Below, in pieces: positions 1 to 6,562 of a stretch of DNA of 8,826 nucleotides. Within the stretch, counting starts at the first letter, position 1. Each line of letters begins with the position of its first letter. Origin of the DNA: an uncultured Bacteroidales bacterium (GTDB lineage: Bacteria; Bacteroidota; Bacteroidia; Bacteroidales; P3); assembly GCA_937906975.1 (NCBI GenBank), contig CALCUN010000162.1:1-8826 (forward strand), in the 5' to 3' direction. Both the position numbers and the translations under genes were made by a program. The notes below the pieces were generated by a model, which searched no databases, was not told where the DNA came from, and saw only the letters and a program-made list of their open reading frames with translations.

Positions 1-620
1 TCTTCTTGTTCTCCTTCTTTTAAGTTTGCTTTCTCTAATTCTTCATATAAAAAGGTAGTGAAAGAACTTTCTTTTTGAAAGTCTAAGAGATTTATTTTTT
101 TCTCTTTGATTTCTGAATTTATTTCTAAGTAATTTTTAAATTTCTCTTTGTATTTTTTTAGTGCAGTAAGGTCTGTTAAATGTGAGTCAAGTATGGAGAG
201 TTGGAAGGTTTTATCGTTGAGATTTATGGTGTTGTGTTGTGAGTGAATATCTACAAGCCTATCTCCTATTTGCTTCATTGCACTAAGGCTAAGGGGCGTG
301 TCGTTGATGAAGGCTCTTGATTTACCGCTTGGAAGTATTTCTCTACGAAAGATTGATTCTATTTCATAGTCCAAATCGTTTTCTTCAAAGAGTGGTTTTA
401 GGCTTGGACTGATTTTGAATGTGGCTTCTATGCAACATTTCTTTTCTTTATCAAGCAATACTTCGCTATCGGCTCTTTGTCCTAAGACTAAGCCCAAGGC
501 TCCAAGTAGGATACTTTTTCCTGCTCCTGTCTCTCCACAAATTGATGTAAAGCCTTGTGAGAGATTTATTTGTGTGGAATGTATTAATGCGTAATTTTCT
601 ATTTGTAAGCCTTGTAACAT
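1..620 (-). CDS. recN: DNA repair protein RecN, N-terminal part (cut by window edge)
   Basis: RecN is an SMC-like ATPase that acts at DNA double-strand breaks during recombinational repair in the cytoplasm. The frame is open from an ATG at 620 to the window edge, giving 206 codons of a protein that is usually about 550 residues. The opening MLQGLQIENYALI is the typical RecN N-terminus. It is followed by the Walker A motif GETGAGKS at residues 29-36, then GQRAD (47-51), RREILPSGKSRAFIND (92-107) and the family signature DIHSQH (124-129). From about residue 152 the sequence turns into a charged E/K-rich stretch, as expected for the start of the coiled-coil arm. The signature motif of the second ATPase half and Walker B would lie outside the window. 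The start is 5 bp after the stop of the upstream hydrolase gene, so it is probably cotranscribed with it. No frameshift is seen in the visible part. Confidence 0.93.
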   Translation of the reverse strand, partial: MLQGLQIENYALIHSTQINLSQGFTSICGETGAGKSILLGALGLVLGQRADSEVLLDKEKKCCIEATFKISPSLKPLFEENDLDYEIESIFRREILPSGKSRAFINDTPLSLSAMKQIGDRLVDIHSQHNTINLNDKTFQLSILDSHLTDLTALKKYKEKFKNYLEINSEIKEKKINLLDFQKESSFTTFLYEELEKANLKEGEQE

Positions 621-625
621 AGTTC

Positions 626-1240
626 TTATTTTATTTCACATTTTAATATTTCTTTTCCTTCTAATACTCCTATGAGTTTATCGCCTATTTGTATTGAGCC
701 TACGCCTGCGGGTGTGCCTGTAAAGATTAGGTCTCCTACTTTTAGGGAGATGTAACGCGAAACATAGGATATGATTTCATCTACTGTGAAAAGCATTTGT
801 GAGCTGTTGGCACTCTGTACTACTTCTCCGTTTTTCAATAGTGTGAAATCAATGTTTTGAATGTCTTTTCCTATTTTAGAGAGTGGGATAAATTCACTCA
901 TTGGTGCTGAATAGTCAAAGGCTTTTGAGAGTGTCCAAGGCAGAGAGTTGGCTTTTTCTTTTTCTTGCAAGTCTCTGCATGTGAGGTCTAAGCCTAAGGC
1001 TATTTCATTATAGTAGTTTTTAGCACAGGATACGGGTATGCTTTTTCCTATCTTGGAGATTTTTACCACTATTTCACATTCATAGTCTATTTTCTCTGAA
1101 AAGTCAGGATAATAGAATGCTTCTGATGATTTTAGCAAAGCGGTGTCGGGTTTAAGGAAAAGAACAGGCTCTTGTGGTCGGGCATTTGAGAGTTCTTTTA
1201 TGTGTTGTTCGTAGTTTCTTCCTACACAGATTATTTTCAT
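626..1240 (-). CDS. Fumarylacetoacetate hydrolase (FAH) fold family protein
   Basis: A 204-residue cytoplasmic enzyme of the FAH superfamily, whose small members (the YcgM/FAHD1 type) hydrolyse acylpyruvates or decarboxylate oxaloacetate using a divalent metal. The whole protein is the catalytic domain: the opening is MKIICVGRNY, the metal-binding acidic triad is visible as E54 and E56 (DYECEI) and D85 (LGLDLTCRDLQ), K106 sits in KAFDYSAP, and the C-terminal signature GDLIFTGTPAGVG lies at 169-181. Its length suits the compact single-domain form. The substrate cannot be read from the sequence; an acylpyruvase or oxaloacetate decarboxylase role is an inference from the closest subfamily. The start codon is 1 bp beyond the stop of the exonuclease gene, and recN follows after 5 bp, so translation is probably coupled although the metabolic link to DNA repair is not obvious. 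Confidence 0.88.
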   Translation of the reverse strand: MKIICVGRNYEQHIKELSNARPQEPVLFLKPDTALLKSSEAFYYPDFSEKIDYECEIVVKISKIGKSIPVSCAKNYYNEIALGLDLTCRDLQEKEKANSLPWTLSKAFDYSAPMSEFIPLSKIGKDIQNIDFTLLKNGEVVQSANSSQMLFTVDEIISYVSRYISLKVGDLIFTGTPAGVGSIQIGDKLIGVLEGKEILKCEIK

Positions 1241-1241
1241 C

Positions 1242-2054
1242 TTAGTTGTTTTTTAATAGTTTGCGTGTTCTGATTTCGGTAATTAGTTTTTTGGTAGAGA
1301 GTGGAAAGTCCGAGTTCATCATCCAAGCGTAATAGGCTGGTTCTTTTTCAAATACTTCTTCTACTATGGAGCCTTTGTGTTTTCCGAAATTGAAACATTC
1401 TTTGTTTTCTTTGTTGTAATAGATATGTCCTACTAAATCTGCCCAAGAGCCTGTTTTTGTAAATTGTGCAAGTTTGTTCATGTCGTTTACTATCGGAGTG
1501 GAAATTGTGCCGTCATAGTCTTCGTATTCTACTCCTTCGTATCTGTCGAGTTGTTGTTTGAATACTTCTAGCGTTGCTCTGGTATCGGCATTTGCTGTGT
1601 GTGCATCTTTCAACTCTTTGTTGCAATAGAATTTGTATGCTCCTTTTAGATTGCGTGGTTCCATTTTATGGAATATGTTTTGCACATCTATTATTCGGCG
1701 ATTGTGTAGTGAGAAATCTACTCCTGCTCTTAAAAATTCTTCTACTAAGAGTGGTACATCAAACTTATTGGAATTGTATCCGCAAAGGTCAGAATTGCCT
1801 ATGAAGTTTATAAGCTCTGGTGCTAATTGAGAAAAGCTTGGGCAGTCGGCTACGTCTTTGTCTGATATTCCATGTATTGCGGTTGTTTCCTCTGGAATGT
1901 GTTGCTCTGGATTTATTCTATATAGTTTTTCTATTTCGCTTCCATCGGGCATGACTTTGATTAGGCAGAGTTCTATTATTTTATCTCTGCCTACAATCAA
2001 GCCTGTGGATTCTATATCAAAAACTATTAAGGGTTTTGTTAGTTTTAGATTCAT
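1242..2054 (-). CDS. DEDDh 3'-5' exonuclease with ExoX-like C-terminal domain
   Basis: A 270-residue exonuclease of the DnaQ/DNA polymerase III epsilon superfamily, expected to remove nucleotides from 3' ends with two metal ions. All three motifs are intact: Exo I FDIEST with D13 and E15, Exo II GYNSNKFD with D99, and Exo III HTANAD with H152 and D157, which makes it the DEDDh subtype. Residues about 215-262 form a second small domain beginning with FNFGKHKG (221-228) and containing PAYYAWMM (239-246). This resembles the C-terminal domain of exonuclease X-type proteins. There is no polymerase-binding clamp motif that I can recognise, so it is more likely a stand-alone repair or turnover nuclease than the replicative proofreading subunit; that is an inference. 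It starts 3 bp after the stop of the preceding FKBP gene and ends 1 bp before the FAH-family gene. No signal peptide is present. Confidence 0.9.
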   Translation of the reverse strand: MNLKLTKPLIVFDIESTGLIVGRDKIIELCLIKVMPDGSEIEKLYRINPEQHIPEETTAIHGISDKDVADCPSFSQLAPELINFIGNSDLCGYNSNKFDVPLLVEEFLRAGVDFSLHNRRIIDVQNIFHKMEPRNLKGAYKFYCNKELKDAHTANADTRATLEVFKQQLDRYEGVEYEDYDGTISTPIVNDMNKLAQFTKTGSWADLVGHIYYNKENKECFNFGKHKGSIVEEVFEKEPAYYAWMMNSDFPLSTKKLITEIRTRKLLKNN

Positions 2055-2057
2055 TTT

Positions 2058-2942
2058 TTATTTGCTCTCAGGTGATATTATATCAACTAATTCTAATTCA
2101 AACACAAGTGGTGAGTATGGTGGTATTTCTCCTCTTTGTCTTCCACCGTATGCTAAGGCTGATGGTATGACAATGACTGCTTTTTCTCCTTTTTGCATTA
2201 GTTTTACTCCTATTTCAAATCCTTTTATCATTTGTCCTTTTCCTATTGTAAATGATATTGGTTCGTTTCTTTGAACTGAAGAGTCAAATACTTTACCATC
2301 AAGGAATTTTCCTGTGTAGTGTACTTTTACTTGGTCGTTTGCTTGTGGTTTTTCTCCACTTCCTGAGGATAGTTTTTTGTAATAGATCTCGTCAAATGGA
2401 ATGTTTGAAATTTGGTTTGCTTTTAAGTATTCCATCACTCTATCTAATTCAACCATTTGTAGGCTGTCGCTTATTCTTATTTGTTCTTTACGAATGGAGT
2501 CTTGTTCTTTTTGAAATTCTTCCATACTTTGTGCCTTTGTTATTTCTACTTTGTAGTAGGCATATTCGTTTTCTTTAAAGAATGGTGGTACTTGTTGTAC
2601 TTTCTTTATGGAATCGTATGTAAAGGCAAAGGTGTAGGTTTCTCCTTCTTTCATTAGGAATAATCCATCTATTAAATCGCCTTTGAATGCACGGTTTGCA
2701 GCCATTGCTCCAAACATTGGACCTGCTGGCATTGAGGAGTTGTCAAATATTAGAGAGTCTCCAAATGCTACTGAATAGTGTCCATGTACGATTGTGCCTT
2801 CTGTGATTGGTTTTCCATCAAGATTGCTTTTTTCTACTCGATAAATAACGCCTGATTTATCAACTGTAAATCCTTCTGGTGTTTGTGCAAATGCTAAACT
2901 TGTAAATACAAGTGTGAAAATGATAATGCTTAATTTTTTCAT
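2058..2942 (-). CDS. Exported FKBP-type peptidyl-prolyl isomerase, two FKBP-like domains
   Basis: A 294-residue secreted foldase, predicted to speed cis-trans isomerisation of prolyl bonds in envelope proteins. Residues 1-19 are a signal peptide ending LAFA before Q20 with no lipobox cysteine, so a soluble periplasmic location is likely. Residues about 27-137 look like a degenerate FKBP-like domain that keeps the strand pattern (LMKEGETYTF at 96-105) but no proline-binding pocket. A charged E/Q/K-rich linker (about 138-172) leads to a canonical FKBP domain at about 185-288. This shows VHYTG (207-211), FDSS (219-222), MIKGFE (238-243), PSALAYGG (260-267) and IPPYSPLVFELELV (273-286). Relative to FKBP12, Tyr26, Phe36, Asp37, Tyr82 and Phe99 are matched, Phe46 is replaced by I229 and Trp59 by F242. 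The gene lies 21 bp after the preceding lipoprotein FKBP gene and is probably cotranscribed with it. Confidence 0.9.
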   Translation of the reverse strand: MKKLSIIIFTLVFTSLAFAQTPEGFTVDKSGVIYRVEKSNLDGKPITEGTIVHGHYSVAFGDSLIFDNSSMPAGPMFGAMAANRAFKGDLIDGLFLMKEGETYTFAFTYDSIKKVQQVPPFFKENEYAYYKVEITKAQSMEEFQKEQDSIRKEQIRISDSLQMVELDRVMEYLKANQISNIPFDEIYYKKLSSGSGEKPQANDQVKVHYTGKFLDGKVFDSSVQRNEPISFTIGKGQMIKGFEIGVKLMQKGEKAVIVIPSALAYGGRQRGEIPPYSPLVFELELVDIISPESK

Positions 2943-2963
2943 CTCTATTTCTTTTTTTATTTG

Positions 2964-3806
2964 TTATTTTTTTACTTCTACTAAATTCAAATCAAATATT
3001 AATGGTGAGAATGGTGAGATTGCTCCATAGCCTGCTTCTCCGTAGGCAAGTCTTGAAGGTATGAGTATTTTCATTCTCTCTCCTTTTTTCATATAGGAAA
3101 GCCCTTCGCTCCAACCTGCTATCAACCCATCATCACCTAAGATAAATTCAAAGGGTTTTAAGTCTTTGTTTGAGTCTAATTGTTTGTTGGTTGTATCGCA
3201 AACCGAATAGTAAACCGAGATTGTATCGCCGTATTCGGCTTTTGCTCCTTGTGTTTTGTAGTGTGAGAGGATATATAATCCACTTTGTTTTTTCTCTGCC
3301 TCAGGATAGTATCTTGAAACAAAGTCTGCTATTGTGGAGTCTTCTTGTTTTTGTCTTTCAAGCACTTGTCTGTCGTGTTCGCTTAGTTCTTTTTGTGATA
3401 TTATTTGGTGAACTTTTATGTAAAATCGTAAATTATCACCTGGTCTTGCAACTATGTTTGAGATTTGTGAGACAATGCTATCTATTGGTGGCTCTATGAT
3501 GATGGAATCACCTATGTGAACGTTTAAAAGTAATTTATCAAAGTCGCTAACTGTGTCGGCATTTACTTTAAACAAACGATTTGGACTTCCAAAGTTAGAA
3601 TAAAGTATGCTGTCTTTTTGACGTATTTCTATTTCTCCAAGTATGATATCGCCAACCTTTACCTTTGGAGAGGTTTTGTTTTCTATGCAGTGTTTGAATT
3701 TAAAGCCTTTTTCTGTGGTTGTAAATTCCGAAGTGCTTTCTCTTTCTTTGCAAGATAGAAAGCTTAATAGTAATAGACTTATGGTTAGGATTGAGTTTAT
3801 TTTCAT
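2964..3806 (-). CDS. FKBP-type peptidyl-prolyl isomerase lipoprotein, two FKBP-like domains
   Basis: A 280-residue membrane-anchored foldase. The signal peptide ends in the lipobox LSFLSC, so C19 is the predicted lipidation site; the mature start CKERES is charged, and which membrane it reaches cannot be told by eye. Residues about 33-136 form a weak FKBP-like domain without the active-site residues. A hydrophilic helix-like linker (about 137-172) follows, then a clear FKBP domain at 174-278. That domain carries SVYYSV (197-202), KPFEFILG (217-224), LIAGWSEG (228-235), MKKGERMKILIPSRLAYG (239-256) and ISPFSPLIFDLNLVEV (263-278). Compared with FKBP12 it retains Tyr26 (Y200), Asp37 (D211), Phe46 (F219), Trp59 (W232), Tyr82 (Y255) and Phe99 (F271), while Phe36 is L210, so activity is likely. 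The architecture is the same as in the next FKBP gene, suggesting an old duplication. It starts 14 bp after the GldI-like gene. Confidence 0.88.
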   Translation of the reverse strand: MKINSILTISLLLLSFLSCKERESTSEFTTTEKGFKFKHCIENKTSPKVKVGDIILGEIEIRQKDSILYSNFGSPNRLFKVNADTVSDFDKLLLNVHIGDSIIIEPPIDSIVSQISNIVARPGDNLRFYIKVHQIISQKELSEHDRQVLERQKQEDSTIADFVSRYYPEAEKKQSGLYILSHYKTQGAKAEYGDTISVYYSVCDTTNKQLDSNKDLKPFEFILGDDGLIAGWSEGLSYMKKGERMKILIPSRLAYGEAGYGAISPFSPLIFDLNLVEVKK

Positions 3807-3820
3807 TTTGTTTGATGTTT

Positions 3821-4372
3821 TTATTTTATATCCACTTCGTAAATAAGGGTTGTTGAGGGTGGTATTTTCTTGCCATCGCCCGATAGCCCATAGGCTAAGG
3901 AAGAAGGGATTATGATTCTTGCTTTGGTGTTGTAGTTTAGTTGTAGGAGGGCTTTTTGTAAGCCTAAGGGATATTCGGAATCTACTCCTATTTTAAGGTG
4001 TATTTCTCCGTCTTTTTCGCTATCGTAAATCTTTTCTCCATTAAGTAAAAAGCATTTGTATGTTAGTGTAACTTTGTCTTGATCTTCTATTTTTTTTCCT
4101 TTGCTTTCTGAAATTATTTCTAAGAAAACTCCATCTATTTCTTTGAGTTTCCAAGAGTTTCTCTCAGCATAGGCTTTTATTCTTTCTCTTTCTTTTTTGA
4201 TTACTATTTGATTGGTTTTTTCTAAGCTTTCTTTTATTTTTTCTTCTCTTATTCTTAGGGAGTCTTCTTTGGTAAGGGTTTGTGCAGTTAGGTCTTCTTC
4301 GGCATATTTTCTGCCACAAGAAATGGTAAGTAAAAGAAGAGAGATTATAAGTATTTTATTATTTAAGCTCAT
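3821..4372 (-). CDS. GldI-like FKBP-type peptidyl-prolyl isomerase lipoprotein
   Basis: A 183-residue lipoprotein with signal peptide and lipobox LTISC (predicted lipidated C19), then a highly charged helical segment (about 30-75, rich in E, K and R) and one FKBP domain (about 78-183). Recognisable FKBP elements are DKVTLTYK (99-106), YDS (116-118), IIIPSSLAYG (153-162) and IPPSTTLIYEVDI (170-182). Tyr82 of FKBP12 is matched by Y161 and Asp37 by D117, but the Trp59 position is L138 within YPLGLQKAL and Phe99 is Y178. The leader helix, the YPLGL pattern and the position after a DHH phosphoesterase resemble GldI, the gliding-associated FKBP lipoprotein of flavobacteria. Gliding cannot be inferred, because I see no other gliding genes here. 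Its first 14 bp overlap the end of the DHH gene in another frame, which suggests translational coupling. The altered pocket makes strong isomerase activity uncertain. Confidence 0.85.
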   Translation of the reverse strand: MSLNNKILIISLLLLTISCGRKYAEEDLTAQTLTKEDSLRIREEKIKESLEKTNQIVIKKERERIKAYAERNSWKLKEIDGVFLEIISESKGKKIEDQDKVTLTYKCFLLNGEKIYDSEKDGEIHLKIGVDSEYPLGLQKALLQLNYNTKARIIIPSSLAYGLSGDGKKIPPSTTLIYEVDIK

Positions 4373-5378
4373 GTAAGTTATTTTTTATTTGTGCTTCTAA
4401 TTCTTGTTCTGTTTCTTGAAGTGAGAGATAGGAAGTGCCTCCTGCTGCTAAGATATGCCCTCCTCCATTCCAATATTGGTTAGAGAATTTATTTACATCT
4501 ATCATTGGATTGGTTGAACGGAAGGATAGGCGTATTCTGTCTTGTCTTTCTGATAATAGTGCTGCAAATTCTATGCCTTCTATCTTTAAACAATAGTTCA
4601 CAACGCCTTCTAAGTCTCCTTTTTGAAAGTTGAATTGTTTTAACTCTTGTTTTGAGGCTGAGATATATGCGGCTTTATTCTCTGGGAATACTCTTAGTTT
4701 TTCGCTAAGCAAGTATCCTAATAGTTTTAGTCTGTTTTCTGAGGATAGGTCAAAGACTTGGCGTTTTAATGGTGCTATTTCTAAGCCTAATTCTACTAAT
4801 TCTGCCACTACATCAAAGCAATCTCTTCTTGAACATGAGTATGAGAAAGAGCCTGTGTCGGTACAGATTCCTGTGTATATGGCTTGTGCTATTTTTATAT
4901 CGATTTTCTTAGCATCTATCTGCTTTATGATTTTGTAGGTCAATTCAGCTGTGGCTGATGCCTTAGAGTCGGAAAAGACTATGTCGAATTGCTCTGGGTC
5001 GATGTGGTGGTCTATCACTACCTTTGGCGTAGTTAGGTTTTGTAGTGTTGGTTCTAATTCTTCACAAGTGCGAGAAATTTTGTTAAGGTCCATATAAATT
5101 AAAAGGTCTGCTTGACTTATTGCTTGTTTTGCTGTCAATAGAGCATTGCTTGATATGATGTGATTTACGCCTTCAAACAAAAATGAAAAGTTGTGTGAGT
5201 ATTCGTTTGGGTAGATTATGGTTAGGTTTTTCTTTCCTATGTTTTCTAAAAATCTATATAAGGCTACTGTTGAACCCATGGCATCTCCATCGGGATTGAA
5301 GTGAGATAATAATACTATATTATCTGCCACTTCAATCATTTTGGAGAATCGTTTTATGTCTTCTTGGTTTAAAGTCAT
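4359..5378 (-). CDS. DHH/DHHA1 phosphoesterase, NrnA-like (nanoRNase / pAp phosphatase family)
   Basis: A 339-residue cytoplasmic metal-dependent phosphoesterase. Members of this family degrade oligoribonucleotides of a few nucleotides and/or dephosphorylate 3'-phosphoadenosine 5'-phosphate (pAp). The DHH domain shows motif I SHFNPDGDAMGS (25-36; H26, D30, D32), motif II D97 in YMDLN, motif III VIDHH (121-125) and motif IV CTDTGSFSY (172-180; D174). The DHHA1 substrate-binding domain at about 225-335 contains the glycine-rich NGGGHILAAGG (304-314) and an upstream RLSFRS strand (283-288). The length matches NrnA-type proteins; the absence of CBS or PAS domains separates it from the cyclic-di-AMP phosphodiesterase GdpP. 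Whether it prefers nanoRNA or pAp cannot be decided by reading. It starts 11 bp after the dnaJ stop and overlaps the GldI-like gene by 14 bp, so it sits inside the apparent chaperone operon. Confidence 0.9.
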   Translation of the reverse strand: MTLNQEDIKRFSKMIEVADNIVLLSHFNPDGDAMGSTVALYRFLENIGKKNLTIIYPNEYSHNFSFLFEGVNHIISSNALLTAKQAISQADLLIYMDLNKISRTCEELEPTLQNLTTPKVVIDHHIDPEQFDIVFSDSKASATAELTYKIIKQIDAKKIDIKIAQAIYTGICTDTGSFSYSCSRRDCFDVVAELVELGLEIAPLKRQVFDLSSENRLKLLGYLLSEKLRVFPENKAAYISASKQELKQFNFQKGDLEGVVNYCLKIEGIEFAALLSERQDRIRLSFRSTNPMIDVNKFSNQYWNGGGHILAAGGTSYLSLQETEQELEAQIKNNLHELK

Positions 5379-5389
5379 GGTTTTCTTGG

Positions 5390-6541
5390 TTATGAGAACA
5401 TATTTTTCATTTTCTCAAAGAAACTCTTTTCTTTTGCGTTTGGTTTTGGTTGGAAGTTATCAAATTTTGATAGTTCGTCTAAGACTTTCTTTTCTTCTTT
5501 TGTGAAAGACTTTGGCACCCAAACATCAACTCTTACAAGTAAATCTCCTCTTGAGTATCCGTTTACATCTGGTAAGCCTTTGCCTTTTAAACGAAAGACT
5601 TTACCCGATGGCATTCCTTGTTCGATTTTGAATTTCACTTTTCCGTTTAAAGTTGGCACCTCTATGGTTGAGCCTTGCACAGCTTCGGAGAATGTGATAT
5701 AGGTTTGCATACATAGATTGTTGCCATCTCTTTCAAAGACTTCGTGTTTGACTTCTTCAACAACAACTATCAAATCTCCATTTATACCATTTCTTGCTCC
5801 AGCGTTACCAAGACCTCTCATTGCTAATTGCATTCCGTCTTGAACACCTGCTGGGATTTTGATTTCTACGATTTCTTCGCTTTGTACTATGCCTTCTCCT
5901 CTACATTCTGGACATTTGTCTTTGATTATCGTACCTTCTCCATTGCAGTGTGGACAAGTGCTTTGGGTTTGCATATTTCCAAGTATGGTTCTTTGTACTT
6001 GTATTATAACTCCAGAGCCTCCACAGTGGGAACAAGTGGTTTTTTCAGAGCCTGCTTTAGCTCCACTTCCGTTACAGGTGTTGCAGGCTACGTATTTTTT
6101 TACTTTAATTTTCTTTTCTACGCCTTGTTCTATTTCTTCTAAGGTTAGCTTTACTCTTATGCGTAGATTACCTCCTTTGTTCACTCTTTTTCCACCTCGG
6201 CTACTTCTTCCACCAAAGCCGCCAAAGCCTCCAAAGCCACCTCCAAATATATCTCCAAACATAGAGAAGATATCGTCCATATTCATGCCAGCTCCTCCAC
6301 CAAATCCGCCTTGTCCATCTACGCCTGCATGTCCAAATTGGTCGTATCTTGCTCTTTTGTCTTTGTCTCTTAAAACATCGTATGCTTCGGCAGCTTCTTT
6401 AAATTTTTCTTCTGCCGATTTGTCGCCAGGGTTTTTATCTGGGTGATATTTTATGGCTAACTTCCTATATGCTTTTTTTAATTCGTCTTCAGTTGCGTCT
6501 TTTGACACGCCGAGGACTTCATAATAATCTCTCTTAGACAT
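5390..6541 (-). CDS. dnaJ: Molecular chaperone DnaJ (class A J-protein)
   Basis: DnaJ (Hsp40) delivers unfolded proteins to DnaK and triggers its ATP hydrolysis in the cytoplasm. The 383-residue protein is a complete class A member. The J domain spans 1-70 with the essential HPD at 33-35. A Gly/Phe-rich region (about 74-112) contains the DIF-type motifs DDIFSMF and GDIFGG. Four CxxCxGxG zinc-binding repeats follow, with cysteines at 153/156, 170/173, 196/199 and 210/213. The substrate-binding C-terminal domains run from about 220 to 350, with a final tail [11 protein letters not shown]. The start [11 protein letters not shown] is the family standard, so the start is secure. It follows grpE by 21 bp, a common arrangement in Bacteroidota; dnaK is not in this window. 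All key residues are present and there is no sign of truncation. Confidence 0.97.
   Translation of the reverse strand: MSKRDYYEVLGVSKDATEDELKKAYRKLAIKYHPDKNPGDKSAEEKFKEAAEAYDVLRDKDKRARYDQFGHAGVDGQGGFGGGAGMNMDDIFSMFGDIFGGGFGGFGGFGGRSSRGGKRVNKGGNLRIRVKLTLEEIEQGVEKKIKVKKYVACNTCNGSGAKAGSEKTTCSHCGGSGVIIQVQRTILGNMQTQSTCPHCNGEGTIIKDKCPECRGEGIVQSEEIVEIKIPAGVQDGMQLAMRGLGNAGARNGINGDLIVVVEEVKHEVFERDGNNLCMQTYITFSEAVQGSTIEVPTLNGKVKFKIEQGMPSGKVFRLKGKGLPDVNGYSRGDLLVRVDVWVPKSFTKEEKKVLDELSKFDNFQPKPNAKEKSFFEKMKNMFS
6213..6239 (-). repeat. Three 9-bp tandem repeats in the Gly/Phe region of dnaJ
   Basis: On the plus strand the unit CCAAAGCCN occurs three times in a row, differing only at the last base (G, T, A). 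In the dnaJ frame each unit encodes a Gly-Gly-Phe step, giving GFGGFGGFG around residues 102-110. The nearly identical codons suggest recent slippage-type expansion, and copy number may vary between related strains without breaking the frame. It is a coding repeat with no further function that I can support. Confidence 0.75.
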
Positions 6542-6562
6542 GGTTTATTTTCTTTTGTTTTA

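Noticed and set aside
1858..2274. A 138-codon plus-strand open frame spanning the exonuclease/FKBP junction
   Set aside because: It is antisense to the ends of two well-supported genes; the Ser/Ile/Pro-rich composition is what reverse-complemented coding DNA gives.
5859..6446. A 195-codon plus-strand open frame opposite dnaJ
   Set aside because: It is fully antisense to a secure dnaJ, its proline-rich stretch mirrors the Gly/Phe region, and it has no recognisable domain.
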